From contig NZ_CP109599.1 of assembly GCF_036231945.1 (NCBI RefSeq), positions 6,909,501 through 6,973,500 of the forward strand: a stretch of 64,000 bases of DNA. The letters are read 5' to 3'. This DNA comes from Streptomyces sp. NBC_01429 (GTDB taxonomy: Bacteria; Actinomycetota; Actinomycetes; Streptomycetales; Streptomycetaceae). The translations under genes were made by a program, and so were the position numbers. Within the stretch, counting starts at the first letter, position 1. Every line of letters starts with the position of its first letter. Below the pieces are notes generated by a model, which searched no databases, was not told where the DNA came from, and saw only the letters and a list, made by a program, of their open reading frames with translations. Positions 55,146 to 64,000 of the stretch are shown in pieces.

Positions 55146-55759
55146 GGTGTCAGCTCCCTGGCCACGGCCAGTTCGTAGAGGTGGTCCACGAGGGTGATCA
55201 GGACGTTCTTGCCGGACGCGCGCACCCGCGCGTCGCAGTCGATCAGCGGGACGTGCTCGGGCAGCGAGAGGGCCTGCCTGATCTCCGCCAGCGAGAAGGC
55301 GGAGACGTCGTCGTCGAACCGGTTGACCGCGACGACGAACGGGGTGCGGTGGTGTTCGAGCCGGTCGACGGCGTACCAGGACTCGCTCATCCGCCGGGTG
55401 TCGACCAGCACGACCGCGCCGAGGGTGCCGGAGAACAGCCGGTTCCACAGGAACCAGAACCGCTCCTGGCCCGGCGCCCCGAACAGATAGAGCACCATCC
55501 GCTCGTTGAGGCTGATCCGGCCGAAGTCGAAGGCCACCGTGGTGGTGGTCTTGGTGGTCAGTCCGGCGGTCTCGTCCACGCCGATACCGGCCTGGGTCAT
55601 CACCTCTTCGGTGTTGAGCGGCCGGATCTCGCTGACCGAGCGGACGAGCGTGGTCTTGCCGACCCCGAACCCGCCCACGATGACGATCTTCAGACCGGTC
55701 TCCGCGGCATCGGGCAACGGAGTGCGGCGGGCCGGGAGTTCAGAGGTTGCGGAGTCCAT
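55142..55759 (-). CDS. cvnD: Conservon GTP-binding protein
   Basis: The 205-residue small GTPase has the P-loop GGFGVGKT (residues 29-36), switch II-like YLFGAPGQERFWFL and a guanine motif VNRFDDD in place of NKxD. In conservons the GTPase is thought to be recruited to the membrane with the sensor-like CvnA and the roadblock protein. The start overlaps cvnC by 20 bases. Confidence 0.95.
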   Translation of the reverse strand: MDSATSELPARRTPLPDAAETGLKIVIVGGFGVGKTTLVRSVSEIRPLNTEEVMTQAGIGVDETAGLTTKTTTTVAFDFGRISLNERMVLYLFGAPGQERFWFLWNRLFSGTLGAVVLVDTRRMSESWYAVDRLEHHRTPFVVAVNRFDDDVSAFSLAEIRQALSLPEHVPLIDCDARVRASGKNVLITLVDHLYELAVARELTP

Positions 55760-56099
55760 GGAGCACCTCCTTCAAGAGGGCGGAGTCGGGCAGGGCGGAG
55801 GCGGAGCCGGCCGCGCGCGGATGCCGTGCGGTGATCCGGCCCGTCGCGAGCAGATCGCCGAGCAGGATCCGTACCACCGTCACCGGCAGGTTCAGCTCGG
55901 CGGAGATCTCCACGACCGCCGTGGGATGGCGGCACACGCTGAGGATCCGTACGTGCTCCGACTGCATCCCCGGGGTGGGTTCGCACTCGCTGACGATCAG
56001 CGTGACCAGGTCGAACGAGTCGTCGTCGACCCGGCTGCGGCCTCCGGTCACGGTGTACAGACGGTCGGGGTCCCCGGTGTCGACGGGTCGCCCGGTCAT
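55740..56099 (-). CDS. cvnC: Conservon DUF742 protein
   Basis: The 119-residue DUF742 protein has a winged-helix-like fold (SEHVRILSVCRHPTAVVEIS, AELNLPVTVVRILLGDLLAT) and RLYTVTGGRS at the start. DUF742 proteins occur only in conservons and related actinobacterial clusters. It overlaps cvnB by 4 bases. Confidence 0.95.
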   Translation of the reverse strand: MTGRPVDTGDPDRLYTVTGGRSRVDDDSFDLVTLIVSECEPTPGMQSEHVRILSVCRHPTAVVEISAELNLPVTVVRILLGDLLATGRITARHPRAAGSASALPDSALLKEVLHGLRNL

Positions 56100-56515
56100 G
56101 ACGGAGTGCTCTCCTGGGCCGGGGTGCGGGGCTCGGCCCGCAGATGGTCACCGATCTGCTCGACCAGCTCGGTCATCTGATGACCCACCACACCGGGGTC
56201 GGCGCCGTCCTCGGCGATGACCGCGAGATGGGCGCCCGCGCCGGCCTCCACGATGAAGAGCAGCCCGCCGTGGAATTCGGTCATCGAGTGCCGCACCCCG
56301 CCGGTGCCGTTGCCGAACTCGACCGAGGCGCCCTGGGCGAGCGCCTGGATGCCGGAGCAGATGGCGGCCAGCTGATCGGCCTGGTCGAGGGTGAGATGGC
56401 GGCTCCAGCAGAGCTTCAGCCCGTCGCGCGAGAGGACCAGTGCGTGCCGGGTGCCCGGGGTGCGTTCCAACAGGCTCTCCAGGAGCCAGGTCAGACTGTT
56501 GTCAGTGGTCTGCAT
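56096..56515 (-). CDS. cvnB: Conservon roadblock/LC7 protein
   Basis: The 139-residue protein belongs to the roadblock/LC7 family that binds and regulates small GTPases: LTWLLESLLERTPGTRHALV at the start and the C-terminal VVGHQMTELVEQIGDHLRAE. ATG 56515 is family-typical; the frame opens 7 codons earlier. Confidence 0.95.
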   Translation of the reverse strand: MQTTDNSLTWLLESLLERTPGTRHALVLSRDGLKLCWSRHLTLDQADQLAAICSGIQALAQGASVEFGNGTGGVRHSMTEFHGGLLFIVEAGAGAHLAVIAEDGADPGVVGHQMTELVEQIGDHLRAEPRTPAQESTPS

Positions 56516-56636
56516 GGTGTGTGGGGCGGCGAGCACCCGGTAACGAGGTCACCTGCCCGTGTCTCCAATCTGGCGTTCGAGATGAGATGGGGCGCCGGTC
56601 CTCCGGGCGCCGTACGGGGAGCGCACCGCCGCCCGC

Positions 56637-58472
56637 CTATCCGGCCGGGTGCTGTCCGGGCGGCTGCTGGCCGGGCGGTGTGCGGCCCTCCGGTGGGTCG
56701 GACGGTGCCTCGGCCGGTGTCCCGAACGGAGTCCCGTACGGGTCCAGCGGCCGGGGCTCGGAGGAGTGGCGCGCCCGGTGGAAGGCCCCGAACTGCGAGC
56801 CCGCGTCGCGGCCGTCCCCCGTGCCCCCGTCCTCCGGCTCCGTCCCCGGCAGCGGCCTGCCCCGGTCGGACGCGGCCATGGTGCGGCCGGGCGGGCGCAC
56901 CGGCAGCCCGTTGGGGGTCGCCACCCGGGGGCCGCCCCCCCGGGCGGACGGCGAGGGGAGCGTCCAGGCGGGCGTGGCGGGTGCGACGGGCGCGACGGGC
57001 TCGGGTTCGGCGGGGGCCGGTGGCGCCGGTGCGTCGTACGGGGCGGACGTGACCCGGGGAACGGGCGGTGAGGGCATCGTCGTCTCCGGGTCCGGTCGCC
57101 GCAGGAACTGTTCCGGAGCCATACCGCGCTGCTGGGCGAGGAGTTGGGGCGGGAGGAGCACCACGACGCCGGTACCGCCGCGCGACGAGGGCCGGTAGTT
57201 GACGCTGATGTGATATTTGGCGGCCAGCCGGCCGACCACGGCGAGCCCGAGCCGGGTGCCCTGGAGGTGGGCCAGGTCGATCACCCGGCCCGACACGGAC
57301 TCCTCGGCCCGCCGCATGGCGGCGGCGGCCATCTTCAGACCGCTGTCCTCGATGGTCACCACGATGCCCGCGGTGCGCTCCTCGACATAGACATGGACCT
57401 CGTCGATCGGCGGCGAGAAGTTCGCCGCGTTGTCCATGAGTTCGGCGAGCAGATGCATCACGGGCTCGGCGGCGAACCCGGCGATCGCGGCTTCGCTGGA
57501 GCAGTGCAGCCTGACCCGCTGATAGGCGGCGATCCGGCCGACCGCGCCGCGCAGGATGGACTCCATCCGGATCGGCTTGTTCCAGGCCCGGCTGGCCCGG
57601 CCGCCCATCAGCAGGGCGAGCCGGTCGGTCAGCAGCCCGAGCTGCGAGGTGTTGTGGTCGAGCTTGAGCAGATCGCCGAAGACCTCCTCGCCGTGCCGGT
57701 CCTGCATCTCGCGCAGGTCGGCCAGCATGCTGACGGCCTTCGCCTGCACCCGGCTGAGCGCCTTGGCGCTGGCCACCTGCGCGGCGGTCGCCCGTCGCTC
57801 GCTGAGGGCGAAGTCCCTGACCAGCGAGTCGATCAGGACCCGCAGCCGCGGGTCCGCGGGCGGATCCACGGTGGCGAGCACCGTGTCGGCGGAGCCGCCG
57901 GAGCGCAGCCCGTTGAGCGCCGAGGGCAGCGTCCTGGTGGTCAGCAGGTCCAGATCGTCGGCCGCCTTGGTCAGTTGGGCGACGGCCCGCTCCCGCTCCT
58001 CGCCCGCCCGCACCGCGCGTCCCTCGGCGAGGGCGACCTCGCTGACGAAGACCTCCAGCACCCGGCGCAGCGGGGGATCGGCGGGTTCCGGGACGGCGGC
58101 GAGCGTCTCCTCGGCGCCCGCGCCGTCCCGCAGCCGCTTGACCACGGCGGGCAGGGTGACGTTGAGCAGTTGCGCGCAGTCCGCGCCGACCCGGGTCAGC
58201 TGTGACTGCGCGGTCCTGCTCTCGCTCTCGGTCATGGAGGCACCGCGCCGGCCGCGCCGCAGCAGCGCCACGGCGGTGCCCGCGGTGACCGCCAGACAGA
58301 GCCAGGCGACGGCGACGGTCGCGGCCACCCAGGTGCGGACCGTTACGGGGGCGGTGGCCACCACGGCGCCCCCGGCGGCGCCCGCCACGACCAGCAGCGC
58401 CAGGGGAACGGTGAGCGGCAACGGCCGTGCTTTGCGTATGCGGCGCGGGCTGGGGGCGACAGGCACTGACAT
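56637..58472 (-). CDS. cvnA: Conservon sensor histidine kinase-like protein
   Basis: The 611-residue protein has a short cytoplasmic start, two membrane spans near residues 18-66 separated by a brief loop, a long coiled-coil and helical part, an H-box-like LLKLDHNTSQLG, then an HATPase_c fold (HLLAELMDNAANFSPPI, VTIEDSGLKM, GTRLGLAVVGRLAAKY). The C-terminal 190 residues are a Pro/Gly-rich tail. CvnA proteins lack proven kinase activity and appear to anchor the CvnB-D complex. GAGGGA precedes the ATG. The gene leads the operon. Confidence 0.95.
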   Translation of the reverse strand: MSVPVAPSPRRIRKARPLPLTVPLALLVVAGAAGGAVVATAPVTVRTWVAATVAVAWLCLAVTAGTAVALLRRGRRGASMTESESRTAQSQLTRVGADCAQLLNVTLPAVVKRLRDGAGAEETLAAVPEPADPPLRRVLEVFVSEVALAEGRAVRAGEERERAVAQLTKAADDLDLLTTRTLPSALNGLRSGGSADTVLATVDPPADPRLRVLIDSLVRDFALSERRATAAQVASAKALSRVQAKAVSMLADLREMQDRHGEEVFGDLLKLDHNTSQLGLLTDRLALLMGGRASRAWNKPIRMESILRGAVGRIAAYQRVRLHCSSEAAIAGFAAEPVMHLLAELMDNAANFSPPIDEVHVYVEERTAGIVVTIEDSGLKMAAAAMRRAEESVSGRVIDLAHLQGTRLGLAVVGRLAAKYHISVNYRPSSRGGTGVVVLLPPQLLAQQRGMAPEQFLRRPDPETTMPSPPVPRVTSAPYDAPAPPAPAEPEPVAPVAPATPAWTLPSPSARGGGPRVATPNGLPVRPPGRTMAASDRGRPLPGTEPEDGGTGDGRDAGSQFGAFHRARHSSEPRPLDPYGTPFGTPAEAPSDPPEGRTPPGQQPPGQHPAG

Positions 58473-58811
58473 TCCGCGGTCCCTCGTACTTGTGTGCGGT
58501 GGGGGAATCTTGACTGCGGGTGGGGAGGTGCGCGGCCGACCCGGCGGGCCGTTCGCACCACATGAGGCGCTCATGCTGCCACGGGCGGAGCCGCCGAAAG
58601 CCGCTGAACGGCCGGAGCCCACACAACGGGGGATTTCATGCCGAAGTAGCCCACCGGCGAGGGGCATCGTGGTAAGCGGAGAGCGTGGGCGCCGCTCGGT
58701 CGTAGGAAGCAGCCGGGCATCGGGGCCGGTGGGCGGCCCGGAGCGGCTGTGGGGTGAACGTCACAGCACCCGCGTCCGGTCGCGCCCGGCCCCGCCGACT
58801 ACGGTGTGCGC
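58473..58811. promoter_or_regulatory. Divergent gap between cvnA and acyltransferase
   Basis: This 339-base gap contains the promoter of the conservon (leftward), of which no clear boxes are seen, and a leaderless -10 for the rightward gene: TACGGT at 58800-58805, 6 bases before GTG 58812. No strong palindrome or gene was found. Confidence 0.5.
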
Positions 58812-59552
58812 GTGCCGAAGAACAGAAACACGTTCTCATCGCTGACCGCCTGGCGGCGCCGGATCGCCTCGCGGGCCGTGCACCGGGGCTGGCGCTGGGT
58901 CCAGGAGACGGGCGCGGTCAGCGCGGAGCGGCCGGGCCGGCTGCGCTTCCGCCGGATCGGCACCGGCACCCGGCTCGCCTTCCCGCAGGGCACCGTCTTC
59001 GGCGAGCCGTGGATCGAGCTGGGCGACCACTGCGTCATCGGCGAACAGGTCACGCTCACCGCCGGGATGATGCCGGGACTCGACCTCGGTCCCGACAAGG
59101 TGCTGACGCTGGGCGACGGGGTGGTGCTGGGGCGCGGCAGCCATGTCATCGCGGATACGACGGTGACCATAGGGCCGGATACGTACTGCGGTCCCTACGT
59201 CTACATCACCTCGACCAATCACAGCTACGACGACCCGGGGACGCCCGTCGGCAAGCAGTGGCCCCGGACCGAACCGGTCGAGATAGGGCCCGGCTGCTGG
59301 CTGGGCACCGGCGCGGTGATCCTCCCCGGCGCCCGGCTCGGCCGCAACGTGGTGGTCGCCGCCGGAGCGGTCGTACGGGGAACGGTCCCCGACCACACCG
59401 TGGTCGCCGGTGCGCCGGCCCGCACCGTGCGCAGCTGGGACGACGAGCGCGGCTGGCAGCCGCCGCTGCGCACGCCCGCGCCGGTGCCGATCCCGGAGGG
59501 CGTCACTCCGGAGCAGCTGCTCGCGCTGGTGGAGCGGGCTCCGGAAGCCTGA
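58812..59552 (+). CDS. Hexapeptide-repeat acyltransferase
   Basis: The protein (246 residues) has a left-handed beta-helix of hexapeptide repeats (TYCGPYVYITSTNHSYDDP, GPGCWLGTGAVILPGARLGR, NVVVAAGAVVRGTVPDH) and the closing HTVVAGAPA. It resembles maltose O-acetyltransferase- and WbbJ-like enzymes that acylate sugars or natural products. The frame opens at GTG 58806, but GTG 58812 is preferred because TACGGT lies 6 bases upstream, a leaderless arrangement. Substrate unknown. Confidence 0.88.
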   Translation: MPKNRNTFSSLTAWRRRIASRAVHRGWRWVQETGAVSAERPGRLRFRRIGTGTRLAFPQGTVFGEPWIELGDHCVIGEQVTLTAGMMPGLDLGPDKVLTLGDGVVLGRGSHVIADTTVTIGPDTYCGPYVYITSTNHSYDDPGTPVGKQWPRTEPVEIGPGCWLGTGAVILPGARLGRNVVVAAGAVVRGTVPDHTVVAGAPARTVRSWDDERGWQPPLRTPAPVPIPEGVTPEQLLALVERAPEA

Positions 59553-59716
59553 CCCGGTGACGCGGACCCGTGGCGGCGCGGCCCCGCGGTGACGCGGCCC
59601 CGCGGTGACGCCGACCCGCAGTACAGTGCGGTGGACGGCCGGGTGCATCACACGGCACACCACGCGGGGGCTGTCCCGTCGCGGAGAACGACTTCTTGAC
59701 CGTAGGGAACGGAAAC

Positions 59717-60289
59717 GTGTCGGACCTCGACCAGCTCACGCAGTCGCTCGCCCGCAACCTCAAGCGCTGGCGCGGCGAGCGGGGCTTCACGCTCGACGCC
59801 CTCGCCGCCCGCGCGGGGGTCAGCCGGGGCATGATCATCCAGATCGAGCAGGCCCGCACCAACCCCAGCGTCGGCACCACCGTCAAGCTCGCGGACGCGC
59901 TCGGCGTCTCCATCGCCACCCTCCTCGACCACGAGCAGGGCCCCCAGGTCAGGATCGTGCCCGAGGACCAGGCCGTACGGATGTGGTCCACCGGGGCGGG
60001 CAGCCGCACCACCCTGCTCGTCGGCACGGAGGCCCGGGGCCCGCTGGAGATGTGGTCGTGGACGCTGGCGCCGGGCGACGCCGGGGTCTCCGACCCGCAT
60101 CCGCCCGGCACCGTCGAGCTGCTCCATGTCACCGCCGGTGAGCTGACGCTCGTCGTGGACGGCACCCCGCACCCCGTACCCGCCGGAGCCTCCGCCACCT
60201 TCGAGGCGAACGTGCCCCACAGCTACCGCAACGACGGCACCGGCACGGTCGAGATGATCATGTCCGTCGCCATCCCGCCCGCCCGCTGA
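59717..60289 (+). CDS. XRE-cupin transcriptional regulator
   Basis: The 190-residue protein pairs an N-terminal XRE helix-turn-helix (residues 7-65, GFTLDALAARAGVSRGMIIQ, TNPSVGTTVKLADALGV) with a C-terminal cupin (PHPPGTVELLHVTAGELTL, SYRNDGTGTVEM). This class often controls small-molecule metabolism with a cupin-bound ligand. GTG 59717 is preferred; an in-frame TTG at 59696 with GGAG upstream would add 7 residues. Target genes unknown. Confidence 0.9.
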   Translation: MSDLDQLTQSLARNLKRWRGERGFTLDALAARAGVSRGMIIQIEQARTNPSVGTTVKLADALGVSIATLLDHEQGPQVRIVPEDQAVRMWSTGAGSRTTLLVGTEARGPLEMWSWTLAPGDAGVSDPHPPGTVELLHVTAGELTLVVDGTPHPVPAGASATFEANVPHSYRNDGTGTVEMIMSVAIPPAR

Positions 60290-60333
60290 GACGGCCGGAA
60301 CGCGCGCGGGGAACGGCTGTTAGCGTGACGCCC

Positions 60334-60888
60334 ATGCGCGCGCCCATCGGAAACTTCGACCACGCCACCCCCGCCCCCGACTGCCTCGACCTGCTCACGC
60401 CGCCCGTCGCCGAAGCGGTGCGCGGCTGGCAGGGCGATGTCCCCGCCGACCAGCTGGTCTTCGTGGACACGGACCCGGCGGTCGCCGACACGGCGGTCTT
60501 CGTGGAGCACTACGGCCCCGAGCTGCTCGACCACTCCGCCAACTGCGTGGTCGTGGCGGGCAAGCGGGGCGGCGAGAGCACCCTCGCGGCGTGCGTCGTG
60601 CTCTCCCGTGCGCGCGTCGACGTCAACGGGGTGGCCAGGAAGCAACTCGGCGCGCGCAAGGCGTCGTTCGCCGCGATGGACACGGCGGTCGGCGAGACGG
60701 GCATGGAGTACGGCGGCATCACGCCGATCGGACTGCCCGCGAGCTGGCCGCTGCTCGTCGACTCCGCCGTCCTGGACACCGAGTGGGTCCTGATCGGCAG
60801 CGGCCGGCGGCGCGGAAAGCTGATCGTGCCCGGCAAGGTCTTCGGGCAGCTGCCCGGCGCGGTGATCCTGGAGGGACTGGGCGTCTGA
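60334..60888 (+). CDS. YbaK/EbsC-like aminoacyl-tRNA deacylase
   Basis: The 184-residue protein has the YbaK/ProX fold (NCVVVAGKRGGESTLAACVV, GVARKQLGARKASFAAMDTA, YGGITPIGLPASWPLLVDSA). These enzymes clear mischarged tRNA such as Cys- or Ala-tRNA(Pro). Which tRNA is cleared cannot be told. TAGCGT at 60321-60326, 7 bases before ATG 60334, suggests a leaderless message. Confidence 0.9.
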   Translation: MRAPIGNFDHATPAPDCLDLLTPPVAEAVRGWQGDVPADQLVFVDTDPAVADTAVFVEHYGPELLDHSANCVVVAGKRGGESTLAACVVLSRARVDVNGVARKQLGARKASFAAMDTAVGETGMEYGGITPIGLPASWPLLVDSAVLDTEWVLIGSGRRRGKLIVPGKVFGQLPGAVILEGLGV

Positions 60889-60940
60889 CGCCCCGGGCGG
60901 TCCGGTACGTGGGCCCCCGTGCGCGCGAGGGCCCGCTGTC

Positions 60941-61369
60941 TCAGCTGCCGAGCCGGGGGATCTCGATGGCCGGGCACCGGTCCATGACCATGGCGAGACC
61001 GGCCGCGCGCGTGCGCTCGTACGCCTTCTCGTCCACCACCCCGAGCTGGAACCACACGCCCTTCGCGCCGATCTCCACCGCCTCGTCGGCGACGGCTCCC
61101 GCCAGCGCGCTGTTGACGAAGACGTCCACGACATCGACGGGGAAGGGGATCTCGGCGAGCGAGGAGTAGCCCTGCTCGCCGTGCACCGTCTGCGCGCTCG
61201 GATGCACCGGTACGACGCGCTTGCCGTACCGCTGGAGCACGGCGGCGACCCCGTACGCCGCCCGCGAGCGGTTGGCCGACAGTCCCACCACCGCCCAGGT
61301 GTCTCCCGTACCGGTGAGGAGGGAACGGACCGTGTCGTCGTCCGCGAAGGCGCCTGTGTCTGCGTACAT
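60941..61369 (-). CDS. CoA-binding domain protein
   Basis: The 142-residue protein is a small Rossmann CoA-binding protein (TWAVVGLSANRSRAAYGVAA, VVPVHPSAQTVHGEQGYSSL, EIGAKGVWFQLGVVDEKAYE). Relatives are succinyl-CoA synthetase-like stand-alone domains of unknown function. ATG 61369 lacks a clear ribosome site. Divergent from the IMPACT gene. Confidence 0.92.
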   Translation of the reverse strand: MYADTGAFADDDTVRSLLTGTGDTWAVVGLSANRSRAAYGVAAVLQRYGKRVVPVHPSAQTVHGEQGYSSLAEIPFPVDVVDVFVNSALAGAVADEAVEIGAKGVWFQLGVVDEKAYERTRAAGLAMVMDRCPAIEIPRLGS

Positions 61370-61432
61370 GCCAGGAGAACGGCCCGCACGCCCCGGCCAT
61401 TCCCGCGCCCGGACCCCGCATAGGGTGGCCGG

Positions 61433-62053
61433 ATGCAGGAGCAGTACCGCACCGTCGCCCACCAGGGAATTCACGAGACCGAGATCAACCGGTCCCGCTT
61501 CATCTGCGCGCTGGCGCCCGTCGCGACGGAACCGGCGGCGCGGGAGTTCGTCGCCCGCGTCCGCGCGGAGCATCCGGCGGCCTCCCACAACTGCTTCGCC
61601 TATGTGATCGGCGCCGACGCCTCCGTACAGAGGGCGAGCGACGACGGCGAGCCGGGCGGCACCGCGGGAGCGCCGATGCTCCAGATGCTGCTGCGCCGCG
61701 AGATGCGCTACACCGCCGCGGTCGTCACCCGCTACTACGGCGGGGTCAAGCTCGGCGCGGGCGGTCTGATCAGGGCGTACGGCGGGGTGGTCGGCGAGGC
61801 GCTGGACGCGCTCGGCACCCTGACCCGCCAGCGCTTCCGGCTCGCCACCGTCACCGTCGACCACGCCCGCGCCGGCCGGCTGGAGAACGAGCTGCGCGCC
61901 ACGGGACGCGCGGTGCGCGAGGTGCGGTACGGGGAGGCCGTGACGATCGACCTCGGGCTGCCGGACGCGGAGGTGGCGGAGTTCCGGGCCTGGCTGGCGG
62001 ACAGTACGGCGGGGACGGCGCGGCTGGAGCTGGGCGGCGAGGCGTTCGCCTGA
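61433..62053 (+). CDS. IMPACT/YigZ family protein
   Basis: The 206-residue protein has the YigZ N-terminal domain (EIEINRSRFIC-like, HNCFAYVIG, RASDDGEPGGTAGAPMLQML, TRYYGGVKLGAGGLIRAYGG) and the ferredoxin-like C-terminal domain. IMPACT proteins act in translation control; the bacterial role is unknown. TAGGGT at 61421-61426 lies 6 bases before the ATG, another leaderless candidate. Confidence 0.93.
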   Translation: MQEQYRTVAHQGIHETEINRSRFICALAPVATEPAAREFVARVRAEHPAASHNCFAYVIGADASVQRASDDGEPGGTAGAPMLQMLLRREMRYTAAVVTRYYGGVKLGAGGLIRAYGGVVGEALDALGTLTRQRFRLATVTVDHARAGRLENELRATGRAVREVRYGEAVTIDLGLPDAEVAEFRAWLADSTAGTARLELGGEAFA

Positions 62054-62132
62054 GGGACCGGCGGCGGGACCCGGACGCCGTTGCTGTCGGGGCGCCCGGT
62101 TAGCGTGGGGCCTTCGACCACTGGGGGAGAGC

Positions 62133-63299
62133 TTGAGGATTCTGCACACGTCGGACTGGCATCTGGGGCGCTCGTTCCACCGCGTCAGCCTGCTCGACGC
62201 CCAGGCCGCCTTCCTCGACCACCTGGTGGCCACGGTCCGGGAGCGGGAGGTGGACGTGGTGCTGGTCGCGGGGGACGTCTACGACCGCGCCGTACCGCCG
62301 CTCAGCGCCGTGGAGCTGTTCGACCGGGCGCTGCACCGGCTGGCCGCGGCCGGGGTGCCGACCGTGATGATCTCCGGCAACCACGACTCGGCCCGCCGGC
62401 TCGGCGTCGGCGCCGGGCTCATCGGCCGCGCCGGAATCCATCTGCGGACCGACCCGGCCGACTGCGCGGAGCCCGTGGTGCTGGCCGACGGCCACGGCGA
62501 GGTCGCCTTCTACGGGCTGCCGTATCTCGAACCGGCCCTGGTGCGGGACGAGTTCAAGGCGCCGAAGGCCGGGCACGAGGCGGTGCTCGGCGCCGCGATG
62601 GAGCGGGTACGGGCGGATCTCGCGGACCGGCCCGCCGGGACGCGCTCCGTGGTGCTCGCGCACGCCTTCGTCGCGGGCGGCGAGCCGAGCGACAGCGAGC
62701 GGGACATCACGGTCGGCGGCGTCGCCTCCGTACCGGCCGGGGTCTTCGACGCTGTGGACTACGTCGCCCTGGGGCATCTGCACGGCGCGCAGGCGGTGAC
62801 GGACCGCGTGCGCTACTCGGGCTCCCCGCTCGCCTACTCGTTCTCGGAGACGGCACACCGCAAGACCATGTGGCTGGTGGAGCTGGGGGCGTCCGGCGCG
62901 ATCGAGGCCGAGCGGATCGACTGCCCGGTGCCCCGCGCCCTGGCCAGGATCCGGGGGCGGCTGGACGACCTGCTGGCCGACCCGGGGCTGGCGCGCCACG
63001 AGGAGTCGTGGGTCGAGGCCACGCTCACCGACCCGGCCCGCCCGCACGAGCCGATGGCGCGGCTGGCGGAGCGCTTCCCGCACGCGCTCAGCCTGGTCTT
63101 CGACCCGGAGCGCGGGGACGACGACCCGCTCGCCTCGTACGCCCGGCGGCTGGCGGGCCGCACCGACCAGCAGATCGCGGAGGACTTCGTGGCGCATGTA
63201 CGCGGCGGACCGGGTCCCGACGAGGGGGAGCGTGCCGTGCTGCGCGCCGCTCTCGACGCGGTACGGGTCGACGCGACGGTGCGCGAGGTGACCCCGTGA
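62133..63299 (+). CDS. sbcD: Exonuclease subunit SbcD
   Basis: SbcD is the Mre11-type nuclease of the SbcCD complex that cuts hairpins and processes double-strand breaks. The 388-residue protein has the metallophosphatase motifs HTSDWHLG, LVAGDVYDR, MISGNHDS, LAHAFV and LGHLHGAQ. TTG 62133 follows GGGGGAGAGC. It overlaps sbcC as GTGA, so the pair is translationally coupled. Confidence 0.97.
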   Translation: MRILHTSDWHLGRSFHRVSLLDAQAAFLDHLVATVREREVDVVLVAGDVYDRAVPPLSAVELFDRALHRLAAAGVPTVMISGNHDSARRLGVGAGLIGRAGIHLRTDPADCAEPVVLADGHGEVAFYGLPYLEPALVRDEFKAPKAGHEAVLGAAMERVRADLADRPAGTRSVVLAHAFVAGGEPSDSERDITVGGVASVPAGVFDAVDYVALGHLHGAQAVTDRVRYSGSPLAYSFSETAHRKTMWLVELGASGAIEAERIDCPVPRALARIRGRLDDLLADPGLARHEESWVEATLTDPARPHEPMARLAERFPHALSLVFDPERGDDDPLASYARRLAGRTDQQIAEDFVAHVRGGPGPDEGERAVLRAALDAVRVDATVREVTP

Positions 63300-64000
63300 G
63301 GCTGCACCGGCTGGCCCTCACCGCCTTCGGGCCCTTCGCCACCGCGCAGGAGGTGGATTTCGACGCGCTCTCGGGCGCCGGGCTCTTTCTGCTGCACGGC
63401 CCGACCGGCGCCGGGAAGACCTCGGTGCTCGACGCGGTCTGCTACGCGCTGTACGGCTCGGTCCCCGGCGCCCGCCAGAGCCCGGGAGTGACGCTGCGCA
63501 GCGACTACGCCGCGCCCGGCACCGCCACCGAGGTCACCCTCGAACTGACCGTCGGCGGAAGGCGGCTGGAGTTCACCCGGCGGCCCGCGCAGTCGCGGCC
63601 CAAGAAGAAGGGCACCGGCCTCACCACCGAGAAGGCGCGGAGCGAGCTGCGCGAGTACGACGCGTCCAGCGGCGGCTGGAAGGCCCTGAGCCGCTCCCAC
63701 CAGGAGATCGGCGAGGAGGTCAAGCAGCTGCTGGGCATGACCCAGGAGCAGTTCTGCCAGGTCGTGCTCCTGCCGCAGGGCGACTTCGCGCGCTTTCTGC
63801 GCGCCGACGCGGAGGCGCGCGGCAAGCTGCTCGGCAGGCTCTTCGACACCCGCAGGTTCGCGGCGGTCGAGGAGCGGCTCGCCGAGCTGCGCCGCGCCGC
63901 CGAGCAGCGGGTGCGCGCCGGGGACGAGCGGCTCCTCGCCGTCGCCCAGCGCATCGCGCAGGCGGCGGGCGACGGTGTGGCGGGCGCCGGCTCGGACGCG
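63296..64000 (+). CDS. sbcC: Exonuclease subunit SbcC, N-terminal part
   Basis: The partner ATPase of SbcD (Rad50-like). The window ends after 235 codons, which hold the Walker A GPTGAGKTS (residues 35-43), the KKKGTGL insert, the Q-loop region QEQFCQVVLLPQGDFARFL and the start of the coiled coil. GTG 63296 overlaps the sbcD stop. The rest continues beyond the window. Confidence 0.97.
   Translation, partial: MRLHRLALTAFGPFATAQEVDFDALSGAGLFLLHGPTGAGKTSVLDAVCYALYGSVPGARQSPGVTLRSDYAAPGTATEVTLELTVGGRRLEFTRRPAQSRPKKKGTGLTTEKARSELREYDASSGGWKALSRSHQEIGEEVKQLLGMTQEQFCQVVLLPQGDFARFLRADAEARGKLLGRLFDTRRFAAVEERLAELRRAAEQRVRAGDERLLAVAQRIAQAAGDGVAGAGSDA

Overview
The window is high-G+C DNA of a Streptomyces (or a very close relative). 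The evidence is genus-typical content: a conservon with cytochrome P450, a divergent third-type EF-Tu gene, a B12-dependent methylmalonyl-CoA mutase operon, rare TTA codons, many GTG/TTG starts and GTGA/ATGA stop-start overlaps, and several genes that look leaderless. No rRNA, tRNA or CRISPR array was seen.

Layout. 0-8.1 kb is ordinary chromosome: the tail of a peptide-binding protein, ung, a TPR-like protein, a lipoprotein, a DinB-like protein, a TetR/monooxygenase divergent pair with twin palindromic operators, a Gfo/Idh oxidoreductase, lnt and a SnoaL-like protein. 8.2-35.7 kb is a contractile injection system (CIS, phage-tail-like particle) of the Streptomyces type. A long leftward operon runs sheath, inner tube, small baseplate proteins, a Q-R-rich disordered protein, a second tube-like protein, LysM hub, VgrG spike, PAAR tip, gp25, baseplate J, tail protein I, and a membrane protein with zinc ribbons and a discoidin-like domain. 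Divergent from it is a 1259-residue protein with coiled coils, hydrophobic segments and a C-terminal PD-(D/E)xK-like nuclease, followed by an Imm49-like immunity gene and a broken IS630 transposase. Further right are a methyltransferase, the CIS AAA+ ATPase, a DUF4255 protein, a secreted von Willebrand A protein, a LuxR regulator with a TTA codon, a second single-pass membrane protein and a DUF4157 metallopeptidase-like protein.

36-53.9 kb is mostly housekeeping: an APC permease, small proteins (excalibur, CsbD), uppP, the mutA-mutB-meaB operon with a 3-hydroxyisobutyryl-CoA hydrolase-like gene, a TVP38 membrane protein, a tuf3-like EF-Tu with a possible leader peptide and hairpin, a spermidine synthase-like protein, an MFS exporter, a thioesterase and a DedA protein. 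53.9-58.5 kb is a complete conservon (cvnA to cvnE). 58.8-64 kb holds an acyltransferase, an XRE-cupin regulator, a YbaK protein, a CoA-binding protein, an IMPACT protein, sbcD and the start of sbcC.

How the CIS genes may work together (inference): no tail-fibre gene is seen, and two single-pass membrane proteins lie near the two ends of the cluster. This fits a particle that stays inside the cell and docks on the producer's own membrane. The 1259-residue protein is the best candidate for a combined tape-measure and nuclease cargo, guarded by the adjacent immunity protein. A TTA codon in the regulator and more in toxin and immunity genes would tie the system to bldA and therefore to development.
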